Positions 10,701 to 22,571 of a stretch of 64,000 nucleotides of DNA are shown here, one piece after another. A program made the translations under genes and the position numbers. Below the pieces are notes generated by a model. It saw only the letters and a list, made by a program, of their open reading frames with translations, searched no databases and had not been told where the DNA came from. Numbering within the stretch: the stretch's first letter is position 1; the number at the start of each line of letters is the position of its first letter. Origin of the DNA: Theobroma cacao (taxonomy: Eukaryota; Streptophyta; Magnoliopsida; Malvales; Malvaceae); assembly GCF_000208745.1 (NCBI RefSeq), contig NC_030851.1, positions 34,072,689-34,136,688 of the forward strand, read 5' to 3'.

Positions 10701-13700
10701 TTTTTCTTTTTGAATAGCAACTAAATCATTCATTAGAGAGAGGGAATAAAACTTCACCTCAAACTCAGCTATGAGCAAAAGATAACAAAAAGTTTTTAAA
10801 CATGACACTATTAACAGTTATGAAACTACAAACAGTTATGTCTTTTATCTACTAAAATGGAAAAGGCAAATCACTCCTACAATATGGACCACTTTGCTAG
10901 AGCTTAAGATGAATTGCAACTAAAACATACTCACTTGAAAGTTATTTTCCTGTTTAACAATGCTTGGGGTATTTCCCCAGAAAAAGAGTTGTTCTGTATG
11001 TACCTGCAACATAGAGATTCCCCTATTACTGAACCTTTAGATAGATATATATATATCAGGAAAAAATGCCCAACCTATCTGCTTCTATTAGCATTTTGTG
11101 GAAAACAAAACGTGCACTTGTTTGTTAAAAGATCCAGAAATAGCTAAGAAATCAAGAATTCTACATACAATTCTTGCAAGTTAGGCAATCGACCAAGGTA
11201 GGAAGGTAGTTGACCAGTAAGTTTATTGTTCTCTAGATGTCTGCATGCACATTAAAGGATGCAAGTTAGGAACCAGTCAATACTCATTACAAGCTCAGAA
11301 TGGAACAAGCATTACAGTGAAAAGCACAATCCTGAATTCCTGATGAAACTTAATAGAAATGTATACCATGAAGTGGAAAGCTTACACAATTTTTAGATTG
11401 ATAAAGTTACTCATATCAGGGAGTGGCCCTGTTAAGGAGTTGGAGTCCAACCACCTAAAGAAGATGAGAGCTTTTCAGTGGACTGTAGTAGGATAAATTG
11501 CAAAAAATTAAACCTTAGATGTTTGCGTAATAACACTTACAACTCAGTCAATTCATCCATGTGATTAAACTCAGAGGGAATTTGCCCCTTCACATTCTGT
11601 CCCGAGAGTGCACTGTTCATCAGGTTAGTAGAATTAATTTCTGCATAACTCTTACAATATGAGAAATTCTACGCTTCTGCATTTATGCTTTCAATGTTTA
11701 ACATGCGAAGAATTTTAGTACCACATGTGTAATCAACTTGCTCAACCCCTACTCTTACTTAAGGGAAACATGAAGAATTATCAGATCCTGGTAAGTATGA
11801 GAAACCGGTAGTGGTTCTGGAAAAATAGGTATTTCTAGTTCAAAAATTCATCAAATTCTCTGAAGAATATAAGGACCAGTGTAAATGGCAAGTAACAAGG
11901 TTGTTTTGATAATCATAGATATGCAGAGCAGGAAAGTAAGTTCTACAATGAACAAGAAATTTACCAACATGAATGCATTACATTTTTGTTATTCTTGGTG
12001 GCGCTGTTGAGCTGCAAATTACCCATTCCCAATGAGCTGGAACACAAGGATCACCTCCTTCATTCGCCCAAACGCTTTCAGCAGACATAGAGCGAAGGGC
12101 ATTGAGAGCGGTCACTGACAATTGAAGAAACAGTGAGTCATCAGCTCATCTTGCGAAGCAAATTCCTTGAATATACATGTTTATGTGCATTATGATCAAA
12201 TTGTTATTTGCCATGCCTAATTATTCTCTCCACTACAGCTGCGCAAACAGCTGGAAAAGTTTTATATTCAAAACACCCCAAGATCATCTTACCATCTCGC
12301 CTGTCAGTCTTCGCAGCAATCTGCTGGTATTTACTTATCTCAATTGCATTAAGGAGGGGTCCTCTAGTAGAATCGTTGGTCTTGGTAAAGGAGAATGACA
12401 GAACGAAATCCAGGGAAACGTTCATGTAGCTGGGTTCGTAAAGAGTGCAGCTCCCATTGGCATTCTCAACTATGTTTACTACAGCATTGCTATAGTCAGG
12501 AATGTAAGGCTCTTGCAGTCTGAATTTCCGGGTTTCATTTGGAGCCAAGTCTTCAATTTCAGCAAAGTATGCATAGGCTCGAGCGTTGGCAGGGAAACCT
12601 TCCAGGTTCAATCTGTAGCTGAGCTCTCCTTTAGTGCCAACAACTGCCGTTTGCATTACTTTAACAGGTGGATATTCTCTAGTCATTATGTCAATGTTCT
12701 TTGATGTCCTGATTCTTTCTGTTCCAGGGGCCACTCCTACAAGAAAATTTTGTCTCCTATCAAGATCAGATTCCCAAATTCTGTCGTAAGGATCATCTGG
12801 GTACCTGTAAATGCAGAGCCCATTTTGATAAATTAGCACTGATGCCACCAATTGGCTGTATATATTTGCAGTAAAACAAGCCATGATGCAAAGCGGTTCA
12901 ACATGCTAAAATTGAAGAGCATCAATTCGTTCTGTTTAGCCTGTGCATCTAACTGCTTTTCTTTTGCTGCTTTATTTTGCGTCAAGAACTTGCAAACCGG
13001 ATTAAAAACGTTTCTCACCAAACTATTGTCAGATACAAAGGCAGAGGATATTTACCTGACTACGTCCTTAGTTAAAGCACCAAAGTTCACTCTAGCTGCA
13101 ACGTTTAAGAAGAAATTATCCTCATAATCTGTGGCATACATAGAAAGATTCAAGGGCCGGAGCTCAAGAGTAGATATAAAAGGAGAACCAGTTGTTGCAC
13201 AGCATATGCAAACATCAATAGAATCTGAGGGTGCCCTGATGATCATTTCATTCACATATATTCTGGAGGCATCCTGAATTATGACAGTTGCCCACTCAGT
13301 CGCATCTAGATAGAGCCCAAATTTTGGATATGCATCTTCATTTTCAGGGCTGCCATACTGAAATGTTGCACGAACTAGGTACCGCCTTCTCTCCTTGGTA
13401 CTCAAGTTGTAACAGTACTTCTTGTTGTCTGAAGGAAAGTCTCTTCGAGTTCGATACTGCATCCAGTTTCCATTGGGATTTTTCACTTGTATTAGTTTTC
13501 CATGTTTCATGATATCGATATCTGAACTCCATCCTAGTCCAGTACTAGGATCAGTGTAGTTACTTGTGCTTCCACAATCTAAACTGGTAAACTCTGCAGG
13601 TCACAATTAAATTATGGTGATATATAATATTCACTGCTCTACTTAGAGCAACAAGAAGGAAGAAAATGGTAACAAGCAACGTTGAGTTCATTTTGATATC

Positions 13701-13929
13701 TATTCTCAGCTTCTTTGCCTAATCCTTCACTCATATTACATGGCAAATGACATTTTAGAGTATGAATGCTCCACTTAGTTCATACTATTACATAAAGTTG
13801 AATGAACAAAACAATCCTGGAATTCCATGAATACACAGATTAGGAACGAAACATACCTGTAACTTGGGACACAACAGAGGATATAAAGTGGAGATACAGT
13901 GTCAGGATTAGCTGTGTAAATAAAGCCAT
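7733..13929 (-). CDS. malectin-like LRR receptor-like serine/threonine kinase (At1g67720 type)
   Basis: Fifteen exons on the minus strand: 13929-13857, 13593-13056, 12804-12293, 12114-11982, 11612-11541, 11454-11386, 11240-11169, 11003-10935, 10304-10132, 10048-9798, 8927-8801, 8696-8631, 8553-8367, 8281-8149, 8056-7733 (932 aa; the Arabidopsis relative is about the same length). Order: signal peptide 1-24, malectin-like ectodomain about 28-375, a WEWV-containing linker, four LRRs each on its own 69-72 nt exon (about 420-513), transmembrane helix about 532-555, cytosolic kinase from about 612. Kinase motifs are complete: [11 protein letters not shown] 617-627, VAVK with K638, HRD 733-735 (an RD kinase), DFG 753-755. 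It should sense an extracellular ligand and phosphorylate Ser/Thr targets; the ligand is unknown. The frame is intact throughout. Intron 8 carries a small retroposed insertion. Confidence 0.93.
10685..10812 (-). mobile_element. short retroposed insertion with 13-bp TSD in RLK intron 8
   Basis: The 13-bp direct repeat acatgacactatt occurs at 10685-10697 and 10800-10812. The roughly 102 bp between them start with a T-rich run on plus, that is, a poly-A tail on minus. This is the signature of target-primed LINE-type insertion of a 5'-truncated element or a SINE. The body (10712-10799) has no coding sense. Confidence 0.75.
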
Positions 13930-16882
13930 TGAAGATCAGCAAGGCAAAACTGATTCTTTTGATCTTTTATTTTTAGGCCTATGATTTCACTAAAAGAAAC
14001 TGTGGGTTTTGAGTTGAGCATCTTAACCCATCTTTACTCCACTTACCCTTCACTTTTTTTCTGATTGATGAGTTTGTGAAATGTTCATTCACGTTTGTTT
14101 CTTTTTCTTTCTTTCTTTTTTATTTTCTTTGATATTGGAATCTCCTTTTCCCAAGAATTAAAGATTCCATGCTTACTTTTGGAGAATATATATATAAAGA
14201 AAGAGGGTGGAAAAATGAAAACCTTGTAGCTATTGAGCATTAATCTCTTTCTATTCTCAGAAAGTACTATCAAACAGCTCTGATGGATGATTTATTACAA
14301 AAGTTTGACACATGAGACTCAAGTCACTCAACTTTGACCATTCCCTTGGACAAACCAAATAAAAGACACTGAACCATTTCCTCTCGGAAAACATTAAACT
14401 ACTAATGGTTAAAAACTTTATCAGCCCAAGGAAAAGCTAATGGTGTATTCTATTTACCAAGTAGTACTGTTTTGTTGGTTATGACCGTGTTGGACAGGGA
14501 TTGGAGAGGGAAGGTTAGCCATGCAAAAAGCATCTGTAAAGAAAGTACGAGTAGGCAATGCAATGTAACCCCTTTTAACTTACTATCTTACTTTATCTTT
14601 AATTTTGCTTTTGCTTTATGCAAACCCAGATACTCTTTTCATGTCCCTTGGCCCAACTTGTCTGCAGCTTTTGCGGCTTTAGGAAAAGTAGGAAAGATGG
14701 AGAGTTCTTTTCATGCAAACATGATATCTAAGATGGGTCCCCATTTTCCATCCTGATCCAATGGGTTTTTTTTACTCTTATTTTTCTTTTATATCTGGTC
14801 AAATAATCCAAAGGTCTAACTTAAACAAATTCTCGACAACTGGACACCTCAGTCATGGATGATTGTTTTTTTTTTTTTTAACGTTTTAAGGATTGGTTTT
14901 CCCACCAAATCAGGATTTTGAATGGAGCAGTGACTTCCATGGCCCGCTAGCTTAATATGGTGAAGGAAATTGCTGGTATAAAATTGGGTTTCCCTTATTC
15001 ATGAAGAAAAGTGGCTCCAAAGTGAAATTTCTTATTACTAAAACAATACAAAAAAGAGCAAGTTCTTGGCAAGTGATAAGTTTTTGTACAATTGCGAGAA
15101 ACAAGTAGGCATTAATTTCGAGAGCAACATCAGGTAAAAATGGGCGTCAACTGTTTTATGTTACAGGGAAGAAAAAGGTTATAATCGAAAAAGATGTTTC
15201 AATTTGTCTTGGTGAGGTGATGTAATACGCAATCTCCAAGGGTCCCCCCATGAACTGGCTAATTAATTTTAGGAAGTTAGCCCAGAATTGACGCGGTGGT
15301 GCGGATACTTCTGGACCGCCTTCTCGTCTTTGTCGAATATAAAAAACAAAATCAAAAGTGGGCCTTCCATTTCGGCTTTCGTGAGGTTTACATGTTCGAG
15401 GCCGTTCGTGTGACCCATGTCTGAGTTTCCCTAATCAATGTACGACCAATTAATTATAGTTGATGTCCAAAATTTGGGAAGCCTGCCCCATGTTTTGTGT
15501 CGTTTTTGGCAGAATTAGTCTCACTCTTTGCATGTTAGCATGTACCAAATTAATGGGGCATGCCATACTAAAAAGGAACCTAGATGTATTTAATCTGTAT
15601 ATGCTCAACTCATCAACTCCAATAGGTTTTTTTTTCCCCTTTCTTTATGCAAGTCTTTGGTGGACATGAGAACCCAACAGGCCAAATTGCTACTAGTAGA
15701 TGTACCTTTGCCTGTTCTATGGAACCCCAAAGCCCAAACTTTGAGTCACCAGAAAAAACACTGTTGAAGATCTGATTAGCGGCCTTAATGGGGAATCACC
15801 GCTAGATTCCACAAGGAAAACAGCAGAAACTATTAACTACAGAGTCGGTTCCTTGGAACCGCCCTACGCCCCAAATACATAGCATTCGACCCATCACATT
15901 CAAAAAAGGTACATGTAACAAATTAATGATAGCTCTAAAAGAAAAAGATGCGTCTGAAAATAGTACAAATCTTTAGGTGTAAATAGGAGGTAATGGATGC
16001 TGCTAGCATTTATTTATGGACGATCCAATAGGGCAACAGATTCGGTGAAGCGCCTCATAGTTAGAAATCATTACTGCCAGGGCCCCCCACATCCCCCCAT
16101 CTTAATGGACCTCTCTCAGCATTCAACAAGGTTAATCCATTTCATTCTATACATCAGAGAAAGCAAACTGTCTAAGAGTGACCCTCGTGCTGAATGCCGA
16201 GTGATCATGATAGTGTAATTTCAGTCCCTTCTTTTGTTTTCTATCCATAAACGCTAGGGCTAGGCCAGAGGGCTGGTCCATGTGGCCCTGGATTTTGAAC
16301 TAAACATTACAGGCCATTCTTTACCTAGATCGGAACAAAAGATCGGCCTTCTTAATTGAGTTCGTTGAGCTTGAGCCTGCCATTTTCAATATTTTTCTTG
16401 TCCTTGTCAACATGAGCTATCTTAATGTTTCTCGTTAACTAATACTTATTTAATCCCTACCAGCTTTATTTCTTTTTCTTTTTTCTCTTTTTCAAATTCA
16501 AGTTCCTAATACTGATTCTAGATAAGAAATAATTATTAGGAGCCAACTAGTAGGCAAAGTCAAACTTGGGGGATAATGGCTTACCCCAAAGGTGCAGTTG
16601 AGAAAATAATGAAGGCAAAGAAAAGATTCATTAGATAGAATCATAGAGAAGGTATCCCTTTCTTTTCTTGAAATAAGAAATGTTTGAACACTAAGCAAGC
16701 TCTCTCTCTCTTTTTAAAAGTCTCCCCCATGAGTCCTGTCCACCAAATTCCATTATTCCTTCAACAAACGAAAAAACCATTCACCACAAAGGCCAGTCTT
16801 TTTGATCATTCTTGCTCCCCATCCCTTTTTGTTTTTGTTTTTCCTCTCCTTTTTATCTCATAGCTCAAAAAGGGAAGAATCA
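13930..16882. other. intergenic between the divergent RLK and RING copy B genes
   Basis: This is the shared upstream region of two divergent genes. It contains T- and A-rich runs, a (CT)n run at 16700-16711 in the probable 5' leader of RING copy B, and no coding frame with family features. Confidence 0.55.
14186..14198 (-). promoter_or_regulatory. possible TATA box of the receptor kinase gene
   Basis: A TATATATATA-type run read on the minus strand, about 255 bp upstream of the ATG at 13929. It would leave a 5' UTR of ordinary length. This is a motif match only. Confidence 0.3.
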
Positions 16883-18496
16883 ATGTTGCAAAAACAGCCC
16901 AATAAATCTTCTTTCCAGGAATCTCTCAAAGCTCTTGAAGCTGATATACAGCATGCTAATAGCCTGTAAGTTTTTTTTTTCTTCTTTTGCAAATTGATGG
17001 AGTTGCATGTACAAATTTATTATCTTTATCCACAATTGGCATATTATGGTTCATAAAGTCAATTTCTTTGCAACCCATTTTGCATTTTTGCTTTGCCTTG
17101 AAATGTTAATAACTGTTTTTCTTCATGCCTAGTTCCTGTTTCTGTGCATTCCATTTGCCTGCTTTTTCTGTTCAATTATGATGCTTTGGTTGAATTTTAT
17201 CATCAAAAGCCCACTGTGGTGAATTTTGATATTAATATTGTTTTGTGGAGGTTTGCATCTTTTATAGATGTTGATATAGGCTAGTTTTATCAATTGTTAA
17301 CTGTTCCAGTGGAAATGAAAATGATTGCTTTGGCTTTTGGCACAAGTATTTAACCTTGATGAATTCCATTATTCATTAGTACTTTGTTTCAATAAAGGTC
17401 TTGACAGTTAGCCAACAAGAGCTTGCTAATTTTAATTTTGGTTGTAATTTTTTGGGGTAAATTTTGCAGGGCAGCTGCTCTACCAAGAGATTATGGTGGG
17501 AATTGTTATCAAATGAGATTATCTTATAGCCCTTTTGCACCTTTCATCCTGTTTTTGATTGAATGGATGGACTATAGTTGTACAAATACCCTTCCTAGTT
17601 ATTTAGGCCTTTTCCACATACTTGTTTTCAAGGTGAGTTAGTATTTAGTTTCAGCTTCTCTTCTTTTTTTTTTTTTTTCAATTTTTCAACATTCTGAGCA
17701 AAAAGAAGAATTAAAAAAGATGAGTTTTTAGTTTGTTATTTAAACAAAGTTCAACAATATTGCCCAGGCATACGTTGATGGAATACCAGCTCTATCCTCC
17801 AAAGAAAGGAAAGCAACTCAAAGGGAATTTTACGGTATGTTTTCTTTGGTATTTCTTGTTGATAAAATTCCAATTTGCTTCTTTAGCTTTCCTTTTACTT
17901 CCTCATTTTCTGATGCACTTACGGGAAACTATTTGCAGCTGTTATTTACCCTTTGCTCAGACAACTTGGAGATGAGTTTATCAAATTGGAAGATAATAAG
18001 AAAAACCAATGCACAGAAGTTTTGAGCAGAAAGAGAGTTGAAGACCGAAAGAGGGTCTCTAATAAAGATTTAGAGAGAGATGATGAATGTGGAATATGCA
18101 TGGAGAATTGCACAAAGATGGTTCTGCCCAACTGCGGGCATGCCTTATGCATAAGCTGCTTCCATGACTGGTATCCCCAATTTTCATTTTTGCTATTTGT
18201 GTTGTCTTTTAAGGTTACATGTGATTATTTAACCTTGATTGTTGATACTAGCATTCCTGTTGCACTGTACATTGATTTGGATTTGTAGGAATGTTCGTTC
18301 TCAATCTTGCCCTTTTTGCCGTGGTAGTTTAAAAAGAGTGAGTTCTAAAGATCTGTGGGTTCTCACAAGTGGCAATGATATAATTGATATGGTAACTCTT
18401 GCAAAAGAGAACTTGAGGCGTCTCTACCTCTACATGGAAAAATTACCTTTTGTAATGCCTGAGACACATCACTATGTATCTGATTACATGATCTAA
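16883..18496 (+). CDS. AIRP2-like: AIRP2-like C3HC4 RING E3 ubiquitin ligase, copy B
   Basis: Five exons: 16883-16965, 17470-17632, 17768-17834, 17939-18170, 18289-18496 (250 aa). The N-terminus carries SFQESLKALEADIQHANSL, then QMRLSYSPFAPF, both strongly conserved in the AIRP2 RING family. The RING ligands are C155, C158, C170, H172, C175, C178, C189 and C192, with PNCGHALC in the centre, followed by CRGSLKRVSSKDLWVL and a C-terminal helix region ENLRRLYLYMEKLP. Exon lengths and phases parallel copy A. Arabidopsis AIRP2 is a cytosolic E3 ligase that promotes ABA responses; the same role here is inferred. Copy B keeps more family residues than copy A and is the better candidate for the conserved function. 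Confidence 0.92.
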
Positions 18497-19640
18497 CAAT
18501 GAATGAAGACTGCAGTATCAAACCACAGGAAAAGCCATCCATCCATTGTGCAAACAATCTGGTATGGGAAAGCTTAGCTTATCTATTGATCTCTTTAAGG
18601 TCTGTTCCATGGCATTTGTATATAGTAATTAACTGAGCTACTGCCTACATCTTGTGAGGGTTTTGAAAGTAGGAAGCAGGTGACTTCGAAGATTTATGGA
18701 ATTTGGTATAGAGTGGCCTGGATAACGCAGAGAGGCAGGGATTACGAACCTGAATGTATATGTTGCAAAGCAAGATAATAGATGCAAACTTAAAATAAAA
18801 AGGTATTCTTGGCATTCAACTCAGCTTTTTTTTGGGACCTGAGTGTTGGAATGGAAATGTAAAGAGATTCATCACTTGGTATCTTAATTTCTTCAGTTTC
18901 TACTTACTGTCATCTGATCTATGATGAACAGCATGGATCAAATGTATCTTTTCAGAAATTTGTGCCTCATCAGGAATTTCTATCATTCTGGGAACAATTA
19001 TTCTTGTCTTTGAAAAGGCCATGAGATTAATAAATCTTAAACTTGAATGATAAATTTTGCATCCTTAAGGAGAAGTTTGATTGTCAGATTAACTATGAAT
19101 CCAGGGTTTGATGTTAAGATCTTGTTGTTGGTGTCAATTTTGTTATACTAAAATAATGGACAGTTACCTACCCTTTAACAGCAAGCAAAAGATCATGCTT
19201 ATATAGTAATCACTGTTGTTCTACACTTCTTTATGCTAACCTTTGTTTTTATGTTACTTCGCCTGCATCTCTAAGATACCGCTGGAACTGGATTATGTAC
19301 TTGCTTTAATTCTTTGTAACTCTTCCCTGACTTAATAAATAGGTTTCCTAATCCTCTCCGTAAAGACATCATAATGAGCATAATCATATGGTAACTTATT
19401 TTACCTTCATTTCTCTAGGATGTGTCATTTGGGACTTCGACTTCCCATACTCCCTAAGAACGTGTTTGGTATAAGTACAACATTGAGCTGGATTCTTCTC
19501 ATCATACATTTTTCCGAAATTGAATTCATCCAAATTTTGGTTAGTAAAAGCAGGGGAGAGCTTTTCCAATTGCCATGAAAACTCCCATCTCTAATTATAA
19601 TCCTTCAAGATGAGATTTTTACTTCTTTTTTTTTTGTTCC
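18497..19640. other. 3' flank of RING copy B and spacer
   Basis: Contains the likely 3' UTR of copy B, then AT-rich sequence without a coding frame. A purine-rich leader at 19650-19730 (gagagagttagagagag) starts the LINE that follows. Confidence 0.55.
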
Positions 19641-19737
19641 CTTCTTACTTTCTTTAGAGAGATGAGAGAGAGTTAGAGAGAGAATTTGGCAAGAGGGAAG
19701 GTCAACTGCCGGTGGGGAAAGGAAGGACCCATGGAGG

Positions 19738-20016
19738 GTGGTGAAATGGAGGAGAGCTTTGTTTACGATGTTTGTTGAGAATCTGGCCAAAGAAGTAAAG
19801 TGGAGGCAACTGAAAAATCTTTTCGATGAATTTGGAGTGGGTGGTTGTCGATGTATTCATCCCAAGGATAAAAGTCAACTCAGAATCGAAATATGCTTTG
19901 TGCGATATAGAGATGTTAGGGAAATGTCAAGGACAATTTTCTTGGGGCATAGAGAGGGAGTAGAAGGGAGGTGGATAAGAGTATTGGAGGCTGAAAAACC
20001 AAGGGATGATGGGTAG
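19738..20016 (+). pseudogene. LINE ORF1 remnant, RRM-like domain
   Basis: A 92-codon open frame with the segment TMFVENLAKEVKWRQLKNLF, typical of the RRM found at the start of many plant LINE ORF1-type proteins (RNP-like FVENL, and later CFVRYRD). The frame breaks at 20014. It is part of the LINE, not a cellular RNA-binding protein. Confidence 0.7.
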
Positions 20017-20910
20017 TTAAGGAGGGGAGGAAGCTGGTGTGCCTAAGCAAGAGGAGGTCGTGAAAAGTCATATAAGGAGTTCCTTATGGCAAATCAAAAG
20101 GAAAATACAAATAAGACAAGAGAAAGGAGAGTCATATGTGAAGACGCTAGAAAGAGAGATATCCAACGTATCAATGACTCTAAAGGGAAGGTCAAGAAGG
20201 TCACTATTGCAAAGGGAGACTTGGAATGGCTCAGAAGGAGTACAGTAGGACAACTTCGAAACTCCATTAATTATGGAGTAGTGGAAAATTCACTCTTACG
20301 ATAAGAGATCTTTGCCTAAGTTCAACCTATTAGGAGTCCATTTGTTTTTATTACTTTTGGAGAGAAAAAGGATATGAGGGTTTTATTGGAAGATTGTTTT
20401 GATCTTTTTGAGTCATGGTTCGTGAGTCTAATTCCGTACTGTGTAGGAATGGAGGAGAGAAGATGGCAAGCTTAGGTGATGCTTAAAGAAGGCCTTTTAC
20501 ATATCTGGCATGAGGATAGCTTTAAAGTTATTGGGAAGACATGGGGTAAGTATATTAGAGCTAATAAAGACATGCTTGATAAATGAAGGCTGGATCAGGT
20601 CATGATTTTGGCAGAGGTGAAGTCTTTGAAAGACATTATAGAGTACACCCATATAGCTATGAATGTTAAAGACTACTTTGTGCATGCGTCTATAACAGAT
20701 ACAATTAGATGTGAGCCAACGTTTAGGGTGGACGACATAGGAGAGGAAATAGAAGAAAAAGGATTAGAGGATCTTCGGTCAGTAGATGATGTGTTAAATT
20801 GATGGGAAAAGGGCAGTGATAAGCCAAATCTATGGAAAAGGACGACTCTGATTCCAACAATAAGGAGGAGAAAACAAAGTAGTGGATGGGCTGAAAAAAG
20901 ATAGGAAGGG

Positions 20911-22490
20911 GGAGTGGTTCTTAAATTGGATTTCGAGAAAGTTTATGATAATGTTAGTTGGAAATTGCTTGAACTTGTTATGGGCAAGATAGGATTTGGG
21001 GGTTGGTGAAAGAGTTGGATTAAGGAATGCATTATTAAGGCACAAGTCTCAATCTTAGTTAATAAGGCACTAATTAGGTTTTTTAAAATAGGGAGGGGAT
21101 TGAGACAAGGGTGTTCACTATTCTCGTTTTTATTGAACATGGTAATTGAGGCACTTAGTAGTATGATAAGGAAGGTTGAAGAGCTGGGTATTTATAAAGG
21201 GGTGAGAATCGAAAATAGAGGGCTGGCCATTTCGCACTTATAGTATGCAGATGGCATGATCTTATTTTGAGAACCTTCCTTTGATAATATCTTGAATTTG
21301 AGAAGAATACTAAGGTGTTTTCAAAGTGTATCGGGTCTTAAGGTCAATTTCCAGAAGAATCATTTAATGGGGATAAAGGTGGATCAAGATGAGGTCGAAA
21401 GGTGACCTTTTCATATATCATGTTAGGTGGGATCTTTTCCTATAACTTATCTTGGCTTATCATTGGGAGTTAACCACAACTCGACTAGATTTGGGAAGCT
21501 GGTTCTTGAAAAGGTGAGGGCAAAGCTTGCAGCTTGGAAAGCAAAACTGTTGTCCTTCGATGGAAAGGTTACTTTACTTATATCAGTGCTATGTAACTTG
21601 CACATCTTCTTTATGTCCTTGTTCTAGATGTCGAGTAGAGTGAAGAACGAACTCGAAAAAATTCAGTAAAGGTTTTTGGAGGAGTTACGGATCTTAAAAG
21701 AAAAATTCACTATCTCGAATGGAACAAGGTATGTAATTATAGGAAATATGGAGATATAGGGGTGATTGACCTGAAAATTCAAAACTATGCTTTACTTAAC
21801 AAATGGATGTGGTGGTACGGGAAAGAAAAAGGAAATTTATAGAGAGAAGTAATTGTGACAAAAATCAAAAGTGACGATTCGAATCTCCAGCCAAACTTGA
21901 GTGAAAATAGGAGTGTTTCAACTTTATGGAAAAAAAAAATCATGAATCCCCTTTCCCCTTCTAACAAATATTTCTTGCAGGTGTCTTCTAATATTGATTT
22001 TTAGTTGGAAATGGTGATAGCATTTGGTTCTAAAGCGAGGAATGAATCGAAGGCATGATTCTGGCACAAAGCTTTCAAAGGATCTTTGCTTTAGCCATTA
22101 ATAAACATGGGAAAATTGCTAACTATGGGAGATGAGAGAACGACACTTGAATATGGGATAGCCAACTTAGGAGGCAAACTTTCAATTGGCAGCAGGTAGA
22201 AAGATTGTTAGGCGAGTTTCCGTTGAGCAAGAAACTTAAAGATGGTATAGTTTGGAAAAGAAAAATAAATGGGGAGTACATTGTCAAATCATTTTGTAAG
22301 TATATTCTTGTTACTAATGAAACATTAGACAAAATATAGAGTTTAGTGTGGGCAAGATTTACTCTAAACAATTGATCCATAGTAAAATAGCAGTGAAGGA
22401 AGAATTAGCAAAAAGGAAGGTATTACAAGAAAATTCATTACTATGTGTTTTGTGTACTTCAAAAATGGAGACTTGTAATCACTTTTTTTC
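20911..22490 (+). pseudogene. LINE reverse transcriptase remnant (ORF2)
   Basis: RT blocks in order: LDFEKVYD near 20930, GLRQGCSLFSF near 21098-21130, YADG near 21244 (usually FADD or YADD, so an acidic catalytic residue is lost), then SGLKVNFQKN and ITYLGLSLG at 21330-21470, and a zf-RVT segment at 22370-22490. Several in-frame stops, for example TGA near 21006 where the family has Trp, show that it is inactive. Confidence 0.8.
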
Positions 22491-22571
22491 TTAATGTAAA
22501 AAAACTTGTAAAGTATGAGGAGGTTGGTGCAAGAAGTGCGAGTATAAGTAGACAACTCAAAAAAAAAAAAA

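Larger units (their letters stand above)
19641..22571 (+). mobile_element. decayed L1-type LINE with internal deletion
   Basis: A non-LTR retrotransposon with collinear remnants. These are an RRM-like domain at 19738-20016, a DUF4283-like segment near 20341-20800 (SWFVSLIPYCVG, then LHIWHEDSFKVIG), and reverse transcriptase from about 20911 (KLDFEKVYDNVSW; GLRQGCSL near 21100; YADGMILF near 21244). A zinc-binding RVT segment lies near 22370-22490 (LAKRKVLQENSLLCVLC). Stops and frameshifts are frequent. No endonuclease domain lies between the DUF4283-like part and RT, so that part is deleted. The element stops inside the zf-RVT region at a run of 13 A (22559-22571) that joins a gypsy LTR directly. 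I found no target-site duplication. Confidence 0.85.

Noticed and set aside
12204..12884. 226-codon minus-strand open frame as a separate gene
   Set aside because: It is exon 3 of the receptor kinase read through its flanking intron sequence; splice borders at 12804 and 12293 fit in phase.
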